DNA from: Umbilicaria muhlenbergii
Lineage: Eukaryota; Ascomycota; Lecanoromycetes; Umbilicariales; Umbilicariaceae
NCBI GenBank assembly: GCA_000611775.1
Contig: KK106982.1
Span: 1,596,643-1,660,642, forward strand
Direction: 5' to 3'
Length of the DNA: 64,000 bases
The position numbers were made by a program, and so were the translations under genes. Within the stretch, counting starts at the first letter, position 1. Every line of letters begins with the position of its first letter. The notes under the pieces were generated by a model. The model saw nothing but the letters and a program-made list of their open reading frames with translations, searched no databases and was not told where the DNA came from. This document shows, piece after piece, positions 46,062 to 60,685 of the stretch.

Positions 46062-47377
46062 GTTAAGATATGTTAAGATTCTCTGCACTGACTGTCTTGC
46101 AACCTGCGTCAGATCTCAATGTCATAATTCAGTTAAAATGTGATGTGAAAGTCTTGATTATCAACAGTTTCAAATGAGTGTCTCACTGATTTCCTTGTGT
46201 GAAGTTAAAAGAAAGCAGTAAAGTTCTGATAATCTGTCATATCAAGAAGTGATTATATCATAATTACAAAATTCAACTGCATTAAAAGTGATGATATTTT
46301 ATTCATTTGTGTCTTCATTAAGAGATAAGTTCTTCTTCAGCACCTTCAAGTAATTATTATAAATGATTTAAATATGATCATGCTGCTTTTTCTGCTTTCA
46401 TCAGTCACTCATGATTATTTTCTTTAAGTAGGTGCCTGCTCAGATGATAAAATCTCATTCAGTAAAAAATTACTCTGACATCAACTCTCAGTTTTGATTG
46501 ATTTCATTCAAGTATTTTTAAAGTTTTTATCTCATGACTTTAACACCTTCTGCATAGAGATGAGGCTCTCATGACTTTACAAGACATCAAAAAGAGGAGA
46601 GTGTGATGTTTATTATAATTTAATGTTGTAATCTGTGTAATGAACTTGTGTTGTTTCTTGAGTTTATTATAGTTGAAGAATTTTCTTACAAATATTAATT
46701 AAACTTCTGAAGCTTCTTTTTATTGTTCTTAAACTCAATTTCTTGTTATATATGTTGTAGTTGTAATCACTGACGCTTGATGATCTCTTGATTGTGAGCA
46801 GTGATTATCTTAAGATTTTTAATGATGTCATCAGAGTTGCCTGCAGTGATGTGTTCACCCCTGTCATCAACAATGTCAGAAATAAAAGTATCAACAACTG
46901 ATAATGTAAACTTGTTAATTGAAGGGCCTGCCTCAGCTTGATTATTAATTATTTCACTGACTTGATGAGATTAAAGTGTTGATGTTATCATGTTTTATGC
47001 TTTTGACATGACTATTCACCTGAAGATACTGAGTGATCAGTATGTAAAAAAGTGAGTGTACAACAGATCATCATATAAATGTGTAAAAAAATAATATATG
47101 ACAGTCATCATATAAGAGTTGAACAGGGTGTTGTAGGCAATATAATCATGATAAGTTAATGCAATGATTATATATCTTCTATTCAGTGGCAAAAACTGAT
47201 TGTTGAGAAAGCAGGTTTTCAAACCTCCTTGTAAAAAGTTTTCACTTAATGTCAAGATGCTAGGTGCTGAGTCATCATGTTTATATAATGTCATACTATA
47301 GTGTTGTATTATAATGTTGTATTATAATATCATATTATAGTGTTGTATTATTATATTATTATATAATGGCCCTGACA
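46062..47377 (-). mobile_element. Truncated reverse copy of G1 (5' LTR and gag region)
   Basis: On the minus strand it begins with a G1-type LTR at 47377-47043 (TGTCAGGGCC to TTTTTACA, about 335 bp because of extra tandem units) and then follows the G1 leader and gag region to the equivalent of about 11150 in G1. There it stops against the R LTR end. A fossil fragment without pol. Confidence 0.82.
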
Positions 47378-47588
47378 AAATATTGAATGAAATGTCATAA
47401 ACAGTATAATCATAATGAAGTCAATGCAGTGATTATATGTATTCTATTAAGTGACAAAACTGATTACTGAGAAAGTCAGTTTCTGAACTTCCTTGTGAAG
47501 AGTTTTCACTTGATGCCAAGATGCTAAGCGCTGAGTCATCATATTTAAGCTATAGTGTCATACTATAGTGTCATATTATAATGTCATA
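47378..47588 (-). repeat. G1-family LTR fragment, continued at 60887-60914
   Basis: Resembles the neighbouring G1-type LTR (TAGTGTCATACTATAGTGTC units, AGCGCTGAGTCATCAT). Element S inserted into it, and its remaining bases appear at 60887-60914 after the S target duplication TCATA. Confidence 0.65.
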
Positions 47589-47789
47589 TGTTATGACATG
47601 AGCTTCAAGCTCTGACAGATGTTAAACTGTTGAGTTAAATTAAAATTAACATGTCTTGACATTTAAATATTTATGTCATGATTGCAGTCTTTGTATCAGC
47701 TTTCCTCCTTGTATTTTTCTAAGTTTAAATAATTCATTTCTTGCAACAGTTCTAGACCTGCTTATGAAGTGAAATAGTTAATCATAACA
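47589..47789 (+). repeat. 5' LTR of S
   Basis: 201 bp, TGTTATGACATGAGC to AATCATAACA; pairs with 60686-60886. Confidence 0.9.
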
Positions 47790-50025
47790 TTAGAAAAGTA
47801 CCTCACACTCTTTTCAACCTCTGAAGGTGACAGAATATCAGCTGAGATAAACACATGTGTTAATGAAAAAAATTCTTCCTCAACATCATCAAATGTCTCA
47901 ATTCACAGTTTATCAAGTGATCAGAAGGTTCTTAGAACATCTTAAATTCATTAATTAATTATCAATAATCAATTCTCAAGTTTTATGAGAAGTAAGCAAT
48001 AAATGATTAATAAATACTCTGTCATGATAATGAGTAATTATGAGAAGTCATTAAATGAAAAAGTTCTGCAACATGTAGATGCTCTTGAAGACTTATTTGT
48101 AAACACAGACAACTGCAGTAAAAGCAGTTGAAAAAGCAAGGTTCTGAATCAAATAATCTCAGCATTAGAAGTAAATGTCTGAAGCATTAAAGAAATCATG
48201 ATTAAATCACATCAGGAGGGAGGAACTTCTCCTTAATTTAAAAAATTATCTTTGACTGAAGGACAATCAGATGATCATGAGAAATCAGAAATAATAAACA
48301 TCATAAAGATGAACTCTTAAGATGAAGTAACCTTTGAAAATTTGCAGTGATGAGTAACACATGATTCAAAGAACACCTGTCATCTAGTGATGAAAGTGCT
48401 AAATTAGAGAGATTCATACAAGGCACAGATGCAGGATCTGAAAGAACAGAATAATCAGAAAAACTCTCAGATAAAGAAGTTAACAACTGAGAAACAAGAA
48501 TTGAAACAGAATGTGTTAAAGTTAATCTGATGACTTAATAATTCTGAAGCAAAGCAGTCAAGAGAAGGCACACTTAAATTAAACATAAGTAACATAATGA
48601 AGAAGCATTCAGTGAAGTTTTCAAATTCATCAATTTTAAATAATGATCTTAAGTTCATGTTCTGAGTATGAAATGACCAGATGAAGAGCAAGTTGTGAAT
48701 CAATGATGATTGATTTAATCAGCCAGATCAAGATGAGGCTGAACATGTTAAAGTGACTTACATTAAGACATGAGTTGACAGTAAGACTGCTGAACATCTT
48801 TACTCATGATTGAAGGCTCAGTCAGGAAGAGAGATTTATGTTGAGAAAATTATTCAATGTTTAAAGAACATTTTCAAGAATTCAGATCATCATCTGAAGG
48901 CATAAAAGCAGCTGAAGAAGCTTAAAATGCCTTACTTAAAAAATTTCAACATGTTTCAGTCAGAGTTTTTATAATTAATGAACTCAGCAAAGATGCCTGC
49001 AGATCAGTGAAAGAAAAAAGTTCATGACAAGTTATACAACTCACTTCAAGTTCAAATGAAAATCTACATCACTGACAAGAACATGTCATTTGACATTTAT
49101 TATAAAAAAGCTCAACAGTTCATGAGAGATCTTGTTAAAGCAGATGAGAGGATCAAGGAATGAAAGAATCAACAAAAGCTACAGAGAAAACAGTCAGCTT
49201 TTAAATTTAAAAAAAAGACAATCATGACAATCATCACTGTCACATGAGAAGTAATCAAGTTAATGTTAACTGACATAACATGTTATATCTGTAATAAGAA
49301 AAAACACTTAATGAGGGATTGTCCTGATAAGTTAAAGAAGACTGAAGCAAAAGCTGTAAACTTTAATTATTCAGATTCAGAAAACAAGTTACTTTAGATA
49401 AAGTCTTCATTCTAAAGTCAACAGAGGGAGCAAAGATAAGCAAGATGAGAATGTCAGATATTTTAAGAAAATCATCATTAACTTGAGATTATCAACTTGC
49501 AGTCAATAACTTAATCATGAGGGTAGCAGCTCTGCTAAACATCAATGTTGCTGAGAAGACTTTCATTCATAAGAGATACTTTAAATTTATGAAAAAGCAT
49601 CTGCAGCTATACATCAGAACAGCACAAAGGTCAATTTTCTTAACAGATTATAACAATTAAAATGCTGAGATGATCTTCAGAGCATTTACAGCAAACTTAA
49701 TGATCAACAGAAGATGAATCTTTACTCATTTTTTATTTTATAATACTGAAAAGCATGATGTTCTGATCAGAAGAAAATGATTTGAAAAGACTTAAATCTT
49801 AATTAATTATTTCAATTGAAAGCTGATTTGGCCTGAGGAGGCTCAGTATCAGGCAAGTAAAAACTTGATAATGTCAAGATGAGAGATTCAACTACTGAAA
49901 CTCATATCAGAGCATCAGGCAGATGCTGAATGATGTGATAATCTGCATAAAGCAGTCACATCAACTTAAATTCTCAGAAGAGTAGAGGAAAACAGTCATT
50001 AATTCAGATCACAAGAGTTGAGAAA

Positions 50026-50370
50026 TGTAAGCATACTATCATGAGGTAATATCTTAACTAAGGAATTATGAAGCTATGTGACAATAATGACTTAAGCTTA
50101 TAGTTGATGGTTCACAATAGTATGATATTGCTAGTAGGTAGAGAATTATTGTTAAGAAAGAAAGTGAGACATGCTCTGACCTCATAATATATTCCTTCTG
50201 AAGTTAACCTGCTTGAGGAAGATCTCATGAAGCAGTCACCTCAATGAAGCTGCCTTCATGAGATGTTCATTGCTGAATCACATCTTCATGAGATGTCATC
50301 AATGATGTCAACTCCTTTAATCACTTTCATGAAGTGCTGAGAGTGATGTTTATTGACTGAGCTCCCTCAT
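50026..50370 (-). repeat. 3' LTR of R (partial match)
   Basis: Begins TGTAAGCATACTATC on the plus strand and matches the 56710-57164 LTR over about 345 bp. Confidence 0.8.
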
Positions 50371-50826
50371 CCCCCCCCCTTCAAAGGCTCATGCCCTCAT
50401 GAGTATGATGATGTTCACAGTTGCAAGCCTTCACTGAGAAGCACTTCACAATGCATCAGTAACAGTTAAAAAAATGACCTCATAGATCAGAAAAAAAAAA
50501 AAATTTAAAATTATAAAAAAAATATGTTGCAGAGCTCATTAAAACTCAGTGAGAAAAAGAGTCTCCCTTCACAAGATGTTTGTGAAGTTATGATTAATTT
50601 ATACACTGACTCAGTGTTCATGATGATTGTTGCTCATTTGTGAGCCTGTTTGACTGTTCATGAGGTCATTCAGATTCACTTTGCCAAGCCTCATGAATGA
50701 CCCGCGCAGATCATAAGGTCAGAGTTTTCACTGTCAACAATCTTTGCAACTTCAACCTTTCACCCTTCATCAGGTAAGTTCATGATCATGATTTTTATGA
50801 TGCTTCTTGTGATGTTTTGCCCTTGT

Positions 50827-50886
50827 GATGCTTGTCTTCATGATGCTTGCCTTCATGATGCTTGCCTTCATGATGCTTGCCTTCAT
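50827..50886 (+). repeat. Tandem array of a 15-bp unit
   Basis: Four units of GATGCTTGCCTTCAT type in the 3' region of R. A matching, more mutated array in reverse lies near 62350-62440 in the other R copy, so it is part of the element. Confidence 0.8.
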
Positions 50887-51304
50887 GGTGCCTTTTCATT
50901 AACAGTGATACAGCTCATCATGCTTCACACTGATCACATCATCAACACTCTCAGGCAAATCATCTGCAATTCTTGTTTATTTCCTCTGTTTATTCAGGCC
51001 TCTGACTCAGCCCCTCATAATTAAACCTTTCATGAGGTAGCTCTTCATGAAGAGGCTTAGCTCTGCAACTGCATCATCTCACAGCAGCTTGTTCAGCTCA
51101 CTGATCATGAACAAGATCATGAGGTGATCTGTAAATGATCTTTGTAATCACTTTTCATGAGAACGCTTCATGACTGACCTTCATGATAATAATTATGAAG
51201 ATTAAAGACATCCTTCCTTAAGCCTGCAAGCTGTGTGTTGCTGCTGCTGCAGATCATGATCTTAATCATTTTAAGAATTATTTCCTCTCCCCTCATGCTG
51301 TCAA

Positions 51305-51490
51305 GTGCATGAAGTGTCATTGACACATCAGCAAGACCTGCATCTTCCTTTATATGACTTTATGATATGTTTTCATGAAGCACTTTTGTTAACTGTTCAC
51401 AGCTTCATCTTCATCACCTCTGACCTCATCATCTCCTTCATGAAAACTGAGTCTGCCTTCACTCTCATCTCTGCCTTCAGTCAACCCTGA
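51305..51490 (+). other. Opposite-strand reading frame in the 3' region of R
   Basis: An open frame on the strand opposite to the R pol region, containing HQQDLHLP and YDF. The same sequence in the same relative place is open in the separate R fragment at 61936-61643, for 97 codons. Next to it both copies keep a CpG-rich patch (AGGCGCGCAAGGCGTG near 51510 and its complement near 61705), unusual in this DNA. Part of a fossil; no function assigned. Confidence 0.35.
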
Positions 51491-54400
51491 CCCTGAGGGT
51501 CACAAGGAGGCGCGCAAGGCGTGTAAGCAGAAGAAACATTAAATGAGTAAGACTTATAAAGCTGCTGTGACTGCTGCTTAAGCTCAACGCCTCTGCAAAG
51601 GTGAAGACTCATGAGCTTCACTGAAGAGAAATATCACTGTGATAAACTGATGATGATTGAGATGTTCAAGTTTTTTCAGAGGTAAATATCAGCTCCTGTG
51701 AGGGTTACCTCTCACAGGACTTTAACTCTGAGTTGAATCTCTTCATGATGTTAAGAACTAATAAGCCTTGACAGGCTGAAGTCAACATGACTCATCTCTT
51801 CATGAGCCTTCAGGCTCTGTGAAGTGATTTCACTTTTAATCCTCTGATAGCTTAATGCTCTGATGAGCAGAAGGGAACTTAGCCCTTTGCTTAATTTCCT
51901 CATGAACATGTATCAGCATTAATTATGACTTATGAAGTCTCAGAGAAGTCCTCATGAAACTTCTTAATTAATTTCTTAAAGTTGCAGATGTTATCTGCAG
52001 ACTTTTAAGTAATCTCTGAGGATTCCTTTCACACAATGTGATATTGTAGAACAGGTTTATCCTCAGAGCTGATCACAATTTGTGAGGCTGTTATAATCTC
52101 AATCTTTCACTTCCTTTCAGCTGAGTTCTTCATGAAGTGAAGTGATTCAAGCTCTGATGTATCCTCACCTGCCTGCAGTTTATGATCATGAAGCAGGTTA
52201 ACATGAAACACATCATGAATATGAAGTTCCTCTGATAATTTCAGCTGATAAGCAACATTCTCAATCTTCTTTACAATCTGAAAAGATTCATAACACTGTC
52301 AATTCAGCTTCTGTGAAGATCACTTCAGAGTTATGTTTTTAACCTTTAATCAGATTAACTGTCTGACTTTATAAATCACATCAAGGTGAGATTGATTGTA
52401 GTGTTTAACTTGATACTCTTGAGACTTCACAAGAGCTCTGTGAACTTCTATTCAGATCTTGTGAAGATGCTTCACAAGCTGCTCAGCTTCAATGATAATT
52501 CTCTTAACTGCAGAGTACTTCATGAGTTCCTTCACAGTGAGCATATCTGATCTAGATATGAAGTCATAGATGACCTCAAATGATGCCTTTTCAGTAGAAG
52601 AGTGTAAGCTCATGTTGTACACAAACTCAGTTAATGTTAAAAGTGAGGCTTAATTGTCCTGTTGATAATTGACATAACTTTGCAGGTACTGTTTCAGCAT
52701 GCTATTTTACTGTTCAGTCTGCTCATCAATTTGTGAATGAAAGGCAGTGCTCAATCAGTGATCAATCTTCAACATGAACATCAAGTTGATTCAGAGTCAT
52801 GAGGTAAAAACAGATCTGTGATCTGAAATTAAAGCTTAAGTGACTTCATGCAGTTTAATAATCTCTCTCACAAAGGCCTCTGTGAGTTGATCAGCAGTTC
52901 AGTCCTTTCTGGCTGAAATATAATGTGCCATCTTTGAGAATTTACACATCATCATCAGTATGGCATTGTACACACCCTCATAAGCATGGCTCTCTGAAAG
53001 GTCAGTTATGAAGTCTAGGGTGAATACCTCTCAGGATCTCTTCAGGATAGATATGAGCTGTAATAATTCAAGTTGCCTTTCATGAATGACTCTGACTCCT
53101 TGACAGATAAGACAAGAATTGCAGTATTTCTGAATTTGCTTCTGCATGTTCAATCAGTAGTACTTTGCATGTATTAAAGTAAAGATTTTCTCTGTCATGA
53201 GGTGACTTGCAAGTGATTCATCATGATGCTTCTTAATAATCCTAAGTTGTAATGACTCTGCATGAGGTATATAAAGCACTGAGTTAAAGTATAAAAGGTC
53301 ATCTCTTCATGATTAAAGTGAGTGAGAACCTGACATTCTTGAATTGACTTCATGAGCAGTGATCTGTTTCAGCATATGCTTCATGAGGGGATCAATCCGC
53401 AAGAATTCAGGTAACATTTCAATGAGAGAGATGTCAACCTCTTCATAAGGTTCTTCATTCAAAACAGCCTCAGAGGCCTGTTTTCATTGATTTCACTGCC
53501 AGGGACTCATTGTGCCTGCAATTAATACCTCATGAAGGTGTACCTCCTGAGTTAATAAATCATCCTTAAGCTCAACTGAAATTAAGATTACTGTTGAGAA
53601 CAGCATCTGTTGCAATATTAAAACATCCTCAGTCTGATTCTCTTGTTCTGCTTCATGTTGATGATCAGGTCTCCGTGAAGGGCTGTTAACAGAATTCAGA
53701 TTTCCCTTTCAATAAATGATAACAAAATCATAAATTGATAAAGTCAATGCTCATTGAACCTGTCTTCATGAGAGCTTATGAGTAGTCATAAAGCTTTGCA
53801 AGCTTGAATGATCTGATAGCACCTCAACTGAATGAGTGAATCCTTTTAAATAATGTCATCAATGATGAAAACTCTCAACTATCATGAGCAGTTCTTCATC
53901 ATGAGTTTCATACTTTCATTTCATGAGTATCATCTTTCATGAGAAATAAGCTGTAACTCTTCACTCATCAGAGTGTTTTTATGAGAGAATACCTGAGATC
54001 ACATACCCTGAGGCATTTATTTCAAGCTGTATTGATAATGTGATGTTGAAATGCTGCAAGAATGAAGCAGTAATGAAAGCCTGCACAAGAATCTTAAAGG
54101 CAGTCTGTGCTTTCAAAGACAGAAAGCCTGCCCTTCATGAGATCAACTTCTTGTTTGATTTTGCATTAAACCCTTTAATGATCTTCATGAGAGGTGCAGT
54201 GATACATGAGAAGCCTTGTATGAACCTCTGATAAAAGTTCATGAAGCTCAGAAATGTTTACACTTCATGCACACTTTCTGACTCTGATCAGTTGACAATG
54301 ATGAATATGTGATTCATCTTCATTTCAACCCCCGTATCTGTGATAACATATCTCAAGAAGGGCACACGCTTCACATTAAACAGGCATTTAAAAAGCTTTG

Positions 54401-56709
54401 TGAATAACCTTGTCATGAGCAGAGTTTTCAAGACAATCTGAACATGCTGTTCATGCTGACTCTCTTTCATTGAGTAAATCAGTATATCATTCAGGAATAC
54501 AATCATGAAGATGTTTAAATGTTCATGAAGGACTTCATGAATATAAGACTGAAAACTTGTAGAAGCATTGATAAGCTCAAAAAGTATAATTAAATATTCA
54601 TACAGCCTGTACCTAGTATGAAAGACTGTCTTTCACTCATCACCCTCATGTATGTGAATGTGATAATAGGTGTTTTTAACATCAATCTTCATAAAGATCT
54701 GAGCATCACAGACATGATTCATGATCTCATCAATCAGTGATAAAGGGTACTGATTCTTTTAAGTAATAACATTTAACCTCTGATAGTTCATGCAGAGCTG
54801 CAAGCCTTCATCATTCTTAAATGCAAAAAGCACTGACACTCTCATGAAAGATCATGACAGCTGAATAAACTCATTCATGAGGTTGATGTTTAAATACTCT
54901 CATAGTACAGTCAACTCCTTCATGAAAAGGTTGTATATAAGGTTAAAAGATGATGTTGTTTTCTTCAGCAGGTTAATTGAGTGATCTTCTTTGTAATGAG
55001 GAGGCAGAGTTTTCACTTGAGTTTCTGAAAAAACCTTCATGAGGCTCTTGTAGGCTTCAGGAATCAGGTTCATGAAGTTTTTCAATTCATTAAAATTTAT
55101 CACCTGCAATCTCTGCATCATGTAGTTCATCTTAAAATCTCTGAGTTTTCTCATGAGGTCTTTTATGATGATCTCTTTCAGTAATGAAGTTGTTAAAAAG
55201 TCTTCTGCATTTAATCTTCACTGTACTGTAAGATTAATGAAGTTAACCTTCAGATTATTCTGTTGTAATCATGATAATTCTAAGATCACTGACATCTTTA
55301 AGTCAGCAGAGGTAAAAGGTTTGCAAGTTTATTTTCAGACTTCAAAAGAGTCCTGAACCTCTATTACTTCATGATAAACAGAATAAGTCTGCAAGGTATC
55401 TTCTTCAACATGATGAAGTGATAACATCTTAAAGACTGAAGATAAGCCCTCTGCAATATTCTTGTGAAGAAGATTGAGGTCATTAACACTGTTAAGAACA
55501 GCTGAAAGTGATCTTTCTGCAAGGCATACTGTGAGTCATAATTATGTTTTCATCTTAAAGGATGCACTCTTCTCTGATCTTAACTTCATGATGATCTTCA
55601 TGATAGCCTCAGAGGCTGCTGTGACATGATTACTGTTGTTAACTGAATCAGTTGACAGAGTCCTGCTCACAGTGTTGTCTGACTTCTTCTTAAGACAGTT
55701 CAGTTCTTTATGTTCACACTTGTCACAGTAGTTGCAGTCTCTGTTAAAGAACACTTCTTATGAGGGTTCTGAATTGTGTGATGTAGTGATGATGAATATT
55801 GTAGGTTTGTGATTCTTCTGCTTCACAGCATTCACAGAAGTGCTTCTGCTGAAGTCATTATTCACAGTTGTTGCTCATGAGTGAGTTTCAGTTCTGATGC
55901 TGAGACGGAGTTTCTTCATGAGTGTAATCAAATCTTCATGAGAGTTTGAAAACACAGGGTGTTCATGAATCTTCTGCTTCATGACATGATTCAGGCCCTT
56001 GAAGAAGATCATTAACTGAATTTAATGATAATTCTTCACTTCATTTTTTATTTAAGTCAGAAGTTCATCTGACTTGTGAAGATACTCATCATCAGATTCA
56101 CTGCTTAACTTGTGATAATTCATTTAATTCATTCATGTGTTATACACCTGATTATCATGATCTTTTAAAAGAGACTTTAAAAAGTTCTTCTGACTTTCTC
56201 AGATATCTTTTAAGCTCTTTTCTTCATGATGTGTGACTCATCACTCTGTAATTTTGTAGTTCAGATATTAATCTGACTCTTCAAGGCAGAGCTTCATGAG
56301 AAGGTGCTCAATTTGATGTACATACTGCTGAAAGTGAGGGTAGTCCTTCATATGATAAAGGTCTTCATCTTTGACTCACTTTTCATAACAGATGTGTTTC
56401 AGAGCTGAAGATAAATCTGATGTAAATCATCTGTGAGTTTTAAGCTCAGCCTGCCTAGTACATTCCTTCTCACTCATGAGTTGAATCTTTGCAAGTTGAA
56501 TTTTGGTATTCATCATGATGAACTTCTCAGAGAATGTAGAAGTGACGTGTCATGACTGAGAATTAAGAATGATAAAATCATCATTAACTGTTGCTTGTGA
56601 AGTTTCTGAAGCAGTTTATGAAATCATTGTGAAGGCTGATTGAGGAGCTCATGAGTTTTTAATCATTCTTACTGAACAGCATCCTTACAATGAATTGAAG
56701 TAATAAAAC

Positions 56710-57164
56710 TGTAAGTGTACTACTGTGAGGTAATATCTTAACTAAGGAATTATGAAGCTATGTGACAATAATGACTTAAGCTTATAGTTGATGGTTCACA
56801 ATAGTATGATATTGCTAGTAGGTAGAGAATTATTATTAAGAAAGAAAATGAGATATGCTTTAACCTCATAATATATCTCTTCTGAAGTTAGCCTGCCTGA
56901 GGAAGATCTCATGAAGCAGTCACCTCAGTGAAGCTGTCTTCATGAGGTGTTCATTGCTGAATCACATCTTCATGAGGTATCATCAATGATGTCAACTCCT
57001 TTAACCACTTTCATGAAGTGCTGAGAGTGATGTTTATTGACTGAGCTCCCTCATGAGGTTAATTCATTAGTGAAAGTTACCTTCACAAGGCTGTGCTGTT
57101 GTTAAACATAATCTTTTTTATTTTAAATTAGCACCTGATGAGTTCTGTACATCAGATGCTCACA
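56710..57164 (-). repeat. 5' LTR of R
   Basis: 455 bp. On the plus strand it reads TGTAAGTGTA to GATGCTCACA and is followed by the duplication AGAAA. The reference copy for the R family in this window. Confidence 0.9.
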
Positions 57165-60100
57165 AGAAAGTCAGTTCTGCAGTTATGAACATAATCAAAG
57201 ACATGAAGAGCTCAGCAGCAGATCAACATCAATAAGATGAAAAAACAACTGAATGAAAAAAAAGGTTCAATGAATCACATAAGAAGTTTAATGAATGAAG
57301 ATCAAGGTTCATTGAACATGAAGAAGTCAAAGGATCATAAATCTCCTTTTTATCAAGAAGTGAATATTGCATTTCTGAAAGCAGGCAACTTTCTACACAA
57401 TGTTAAAAGAAAAGAGGTTGTTATTAATGTTATTAACATTCATGAGGTCAATCACTTGATAGAGAATTAATAAATCCCGGGCCCTCTATTATAAAATGAG
57501 ATGAAGTTAAGTTAAATCATAAAAGAGAAGCTACCTCCTCAGTATTAAGAGTTTATAAAAGTTTTTAGCAAGAAAGTATCAAATCAGCTCTCCTTACATA
57601 AGGAAAAAGTGAATCATGATATCATCTTGAAGGATGAAAACAATCTGACCTCAAGCCCTTTATACAGTATGTCACTAAAACAGTTAAAGTTGATTAAAAC
57701 TTTTTTAAAGGATCATCTGAAGAAGAGTTTCATAATCCTCAGTGATGCTTCTTACATTTCATCAGTTCTCTTTGCAAAGAAACCTGAAGGAGGGTGACAT
57801 TTTTATGTTAATTATCAAAAGCTCAACACAATCATTAAGAAGAATAAATATTCATTGCCTTTAATTAAGAAGACCTTAGCACAACTGACTAAAGTAAAGG
57901 TTTTTATTAAGTTAAATGTTAAACAAGCGTTCTACTGAATACAGATAAAGAAGTCAGTTGAGGATTTAATCATCTTTCATATTAAATACAGGTTTTATAA
58001 ATATAAAATTTTATTTTTCAGTCTTTGCAACAGTCCTGCATTCTTTTAAAGATACATTAATGATGTCTTGTTTGATTACTTGAATGATTTCTGCACAGCT
58101 TATGTGAATGATATCTTGATTTACTCAGAGGATTCATTGAAGCATGACACTCAAGTTAAAAAGATGCTTCAACACCTTAAAGAAGCAAGCTTACAAGCAG
58201 ACATCAAGAAGAATGAGTTCAATGTTTAATCAACAAAGTTCTTAAGTTTCATCATCAGCACTGAAGGCATTGTGATGAATTCAAAGAAGATAACTGTTGT
58301 CAAGAACTGATCAGTATTAAAATCTGTTAAGAAGATTCAGTTCTTTTTAAAATTCTGCAACTTCTACTGCAGCTCATTGATGAAATGAGGTTAAGTTATA
58401 CATTCATTAACAAAGTTGACAGTGAAAGGAGCTTGACACATCTTAAAAGAGTTTAAGATGCAAGTCTTTGAGAAAGCAAAAGAGCTGATGTTATCAGATG
58501 TTATTCAGGTTCATTACTTTCTTTATGCAGAGATCAGGATGAAGATTGATGTCAGTGATGAAGTTGTTACAAGAGTACTTACTCAACTGCAGAAAGATGA
58601 CAAGTGAAAATCTGCAATTTACTTCTCAAAGACAATGTCACCTGAAGAAATGTGATATGAGATTCATGACAAAGAAATGCTAGCAGTTGTTAAAGCTCTT
58701 CAAGAATGATGTGACATGTTATTAAGTTTACAGGCAGTCCCTTTTGTCACAATCACAGATCATCATGCCTTGAAATACTTTATCATCAAGTGATTACTCA
58801 ACTCACGGCAGGCTAAATGAGCTGATATTGTGACAGATTACAACTTCAAGATTACTTATCACTCAGGAACAGTCAACATCATTGTTGATGCTCTGACAAG
58901 AAAACATGACAAGTTGATCACTCAGAAAGAAAAGAACATTGCTGCATGCACTCAGTTGTTTCTAGACTCAGGTTGTGTGATAACTTCAGTGAAAAAAAGC
59001 TTATCAGACAATGAGTGAAGTTCAAAGAAGTAAATCAGACTCACTGAAAGTTCTTATCAGTTGATGAATTGAATCCTTCAAGTTAATCAATCTCATGAAT
59101 CACTGAGCCAGTATCATCAGATGACAAGGAAGAAGAAATGAAGCTGAAAGCTTCAAAACAGTCTTTTTACATGATTTGAAAAACTCATGATGCTGAACGT
59201 GAACACTTTGCAGACTCATTTAATTAATGAGGCTCATTCAACATCAGTGATGATGCACTCAGGCAAGATTAAAACAGCAAAGCTGTTATCAGTTCAGTAC
59301 TACTGATCAGGTCTGTCAAATGACTGTTCAACTTTTATTTTAAACTGCTGAACATGCTGCTGAGTGCATGTACTTTGAGACAAGACCTCAGGCTTACTTC
59401 ACCTGCTATCAATTAAAGATAAGTGCTGACAGCATATCTCATTCAATTTCAAGATCTTTTCACTGAACAAGAAAGACTTTGACAATATCTTTATAATTGT
59501 AAATCACTTTAAGAAAAGAGCATTCTCACTATCCTGCAAGAAAATAATTACAGCAGCTCAAGTTACTCAACTGTATTATAAGTACATCTGAAGGATCTAC
59601 AGAACACTTGAGACAGCTACATCAGATTAAAATTCTTAATTTATATCAGCATTCACAGATGAGCTCTGCAAGCTTGTAAAAGTAAAGTAAAAGCTCTCAA
59701 CAGCATATCATCTACAGACTGATGAGAGTACTGAAATACTGAATCAATATATTGATTAATGACTACATTCTTTTGTGAATCATTTTCAGAACAACTGGTC
59801 AGACCTTTTATCAATGATGAACTACATACAGGCAATTCTCCCTCATGAGTTCACAGGCATATCACCTTATGAGCTGAAATTAAAACAAATCTCACATTTA
59901 CATTTTCATTAAAAAGAGTGAACGCAATCCTTGAACACAGTGAGAGAACAACTCACACATGAGGAGGCTCAGACCTTTATCATCAAGACACATGAAGCAG
60001 TAAAATGAGTAAAGAGCAGCCTGAAATGAGCTTAAAATAAGATGACAGATCAGGCAAATAAGCATCAAAGGAAATCAGACTTCTTTATTGAAGATTGAGT

Positions 60101-60685
60101 ATATGTTACTCAGAAAGACTGAACCATGAAGAGACTTAACTTAAAACTGAATCATCAAGCAGCAGAACCTTACCACATACTCAGTATGAAAAAACACTCA
60201 TATGTTGTAAACCTGTTAAAGCACATAAAAATGAATAACATCTTTCATGCAGATCATCTAAGGAAGGCCTCAGATGATACTCTTTCAGAACAGATTCAAG
60301 AACCTGATTTACTCACTGAAGTCAACAATCAATTGAAGTATGCAGTTGACAGAGTTCTTGCAAGTTGAGTTCACAACAATATCTTGCAATATCAGGTGAT
60401 TTGAGAAGACTACAACTTTAACTCAGAATGATATGACGCTGAGGGCTTCATTAACTCACCTCAGAAATTGAAAGACTTTCATGACACTTATTCAAATGAG
60501 GCTGAATCACTGCAGAGACTGCAAGTGTGATTGAATATTTACAGAGACAACAAGGAGCTAGATCCTGTGAAAGAAAATAACTTAACAGTTAAAAAAGAGG
60601 CAAAAAAGTGATGAAGAAGAAAGATTTAACTCAGAAAGTTAATGTTCAAGAACTGAGGACAGTTCTTTTGTCTGAAGAAGAATAA

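Larger units (their letters stand above)
50026..57164 (-). mobile_element. R: Ty3/gypsy chromovirus fossil inserted in S on the opposite strand
   Basis: Flanked by the duplication AGAAA (50021-50025 and 57165-57169). On the minus strand from the right: LTR 57164-56710 (455 bp), gag with a zinc-knuckle pattern near 55742-55690, reverse transcriptase near 55150-54200 (FLNDILIYS box near 54490), RNase H near 54000-53580, integrase near 53400-52480 and a chromodomain-like segment near 52260-52050. A long 3' region follows to the second LTR, recognisable at 50370-50026. The extra 3' region of about 1.5 kb holds a 15-bp repeat array and an opposite-strand reading frame. Four other R-derived LTRs or fragments lie in this window, so the family was active here. 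Heavily broken. Confidence 0.9.

Noticed and set aside
50827-50886. Short direct repeats considered as a CRISPR array
   Set aside because: Units are contiguous without unique spacers and lie inside a fungal retroelement.
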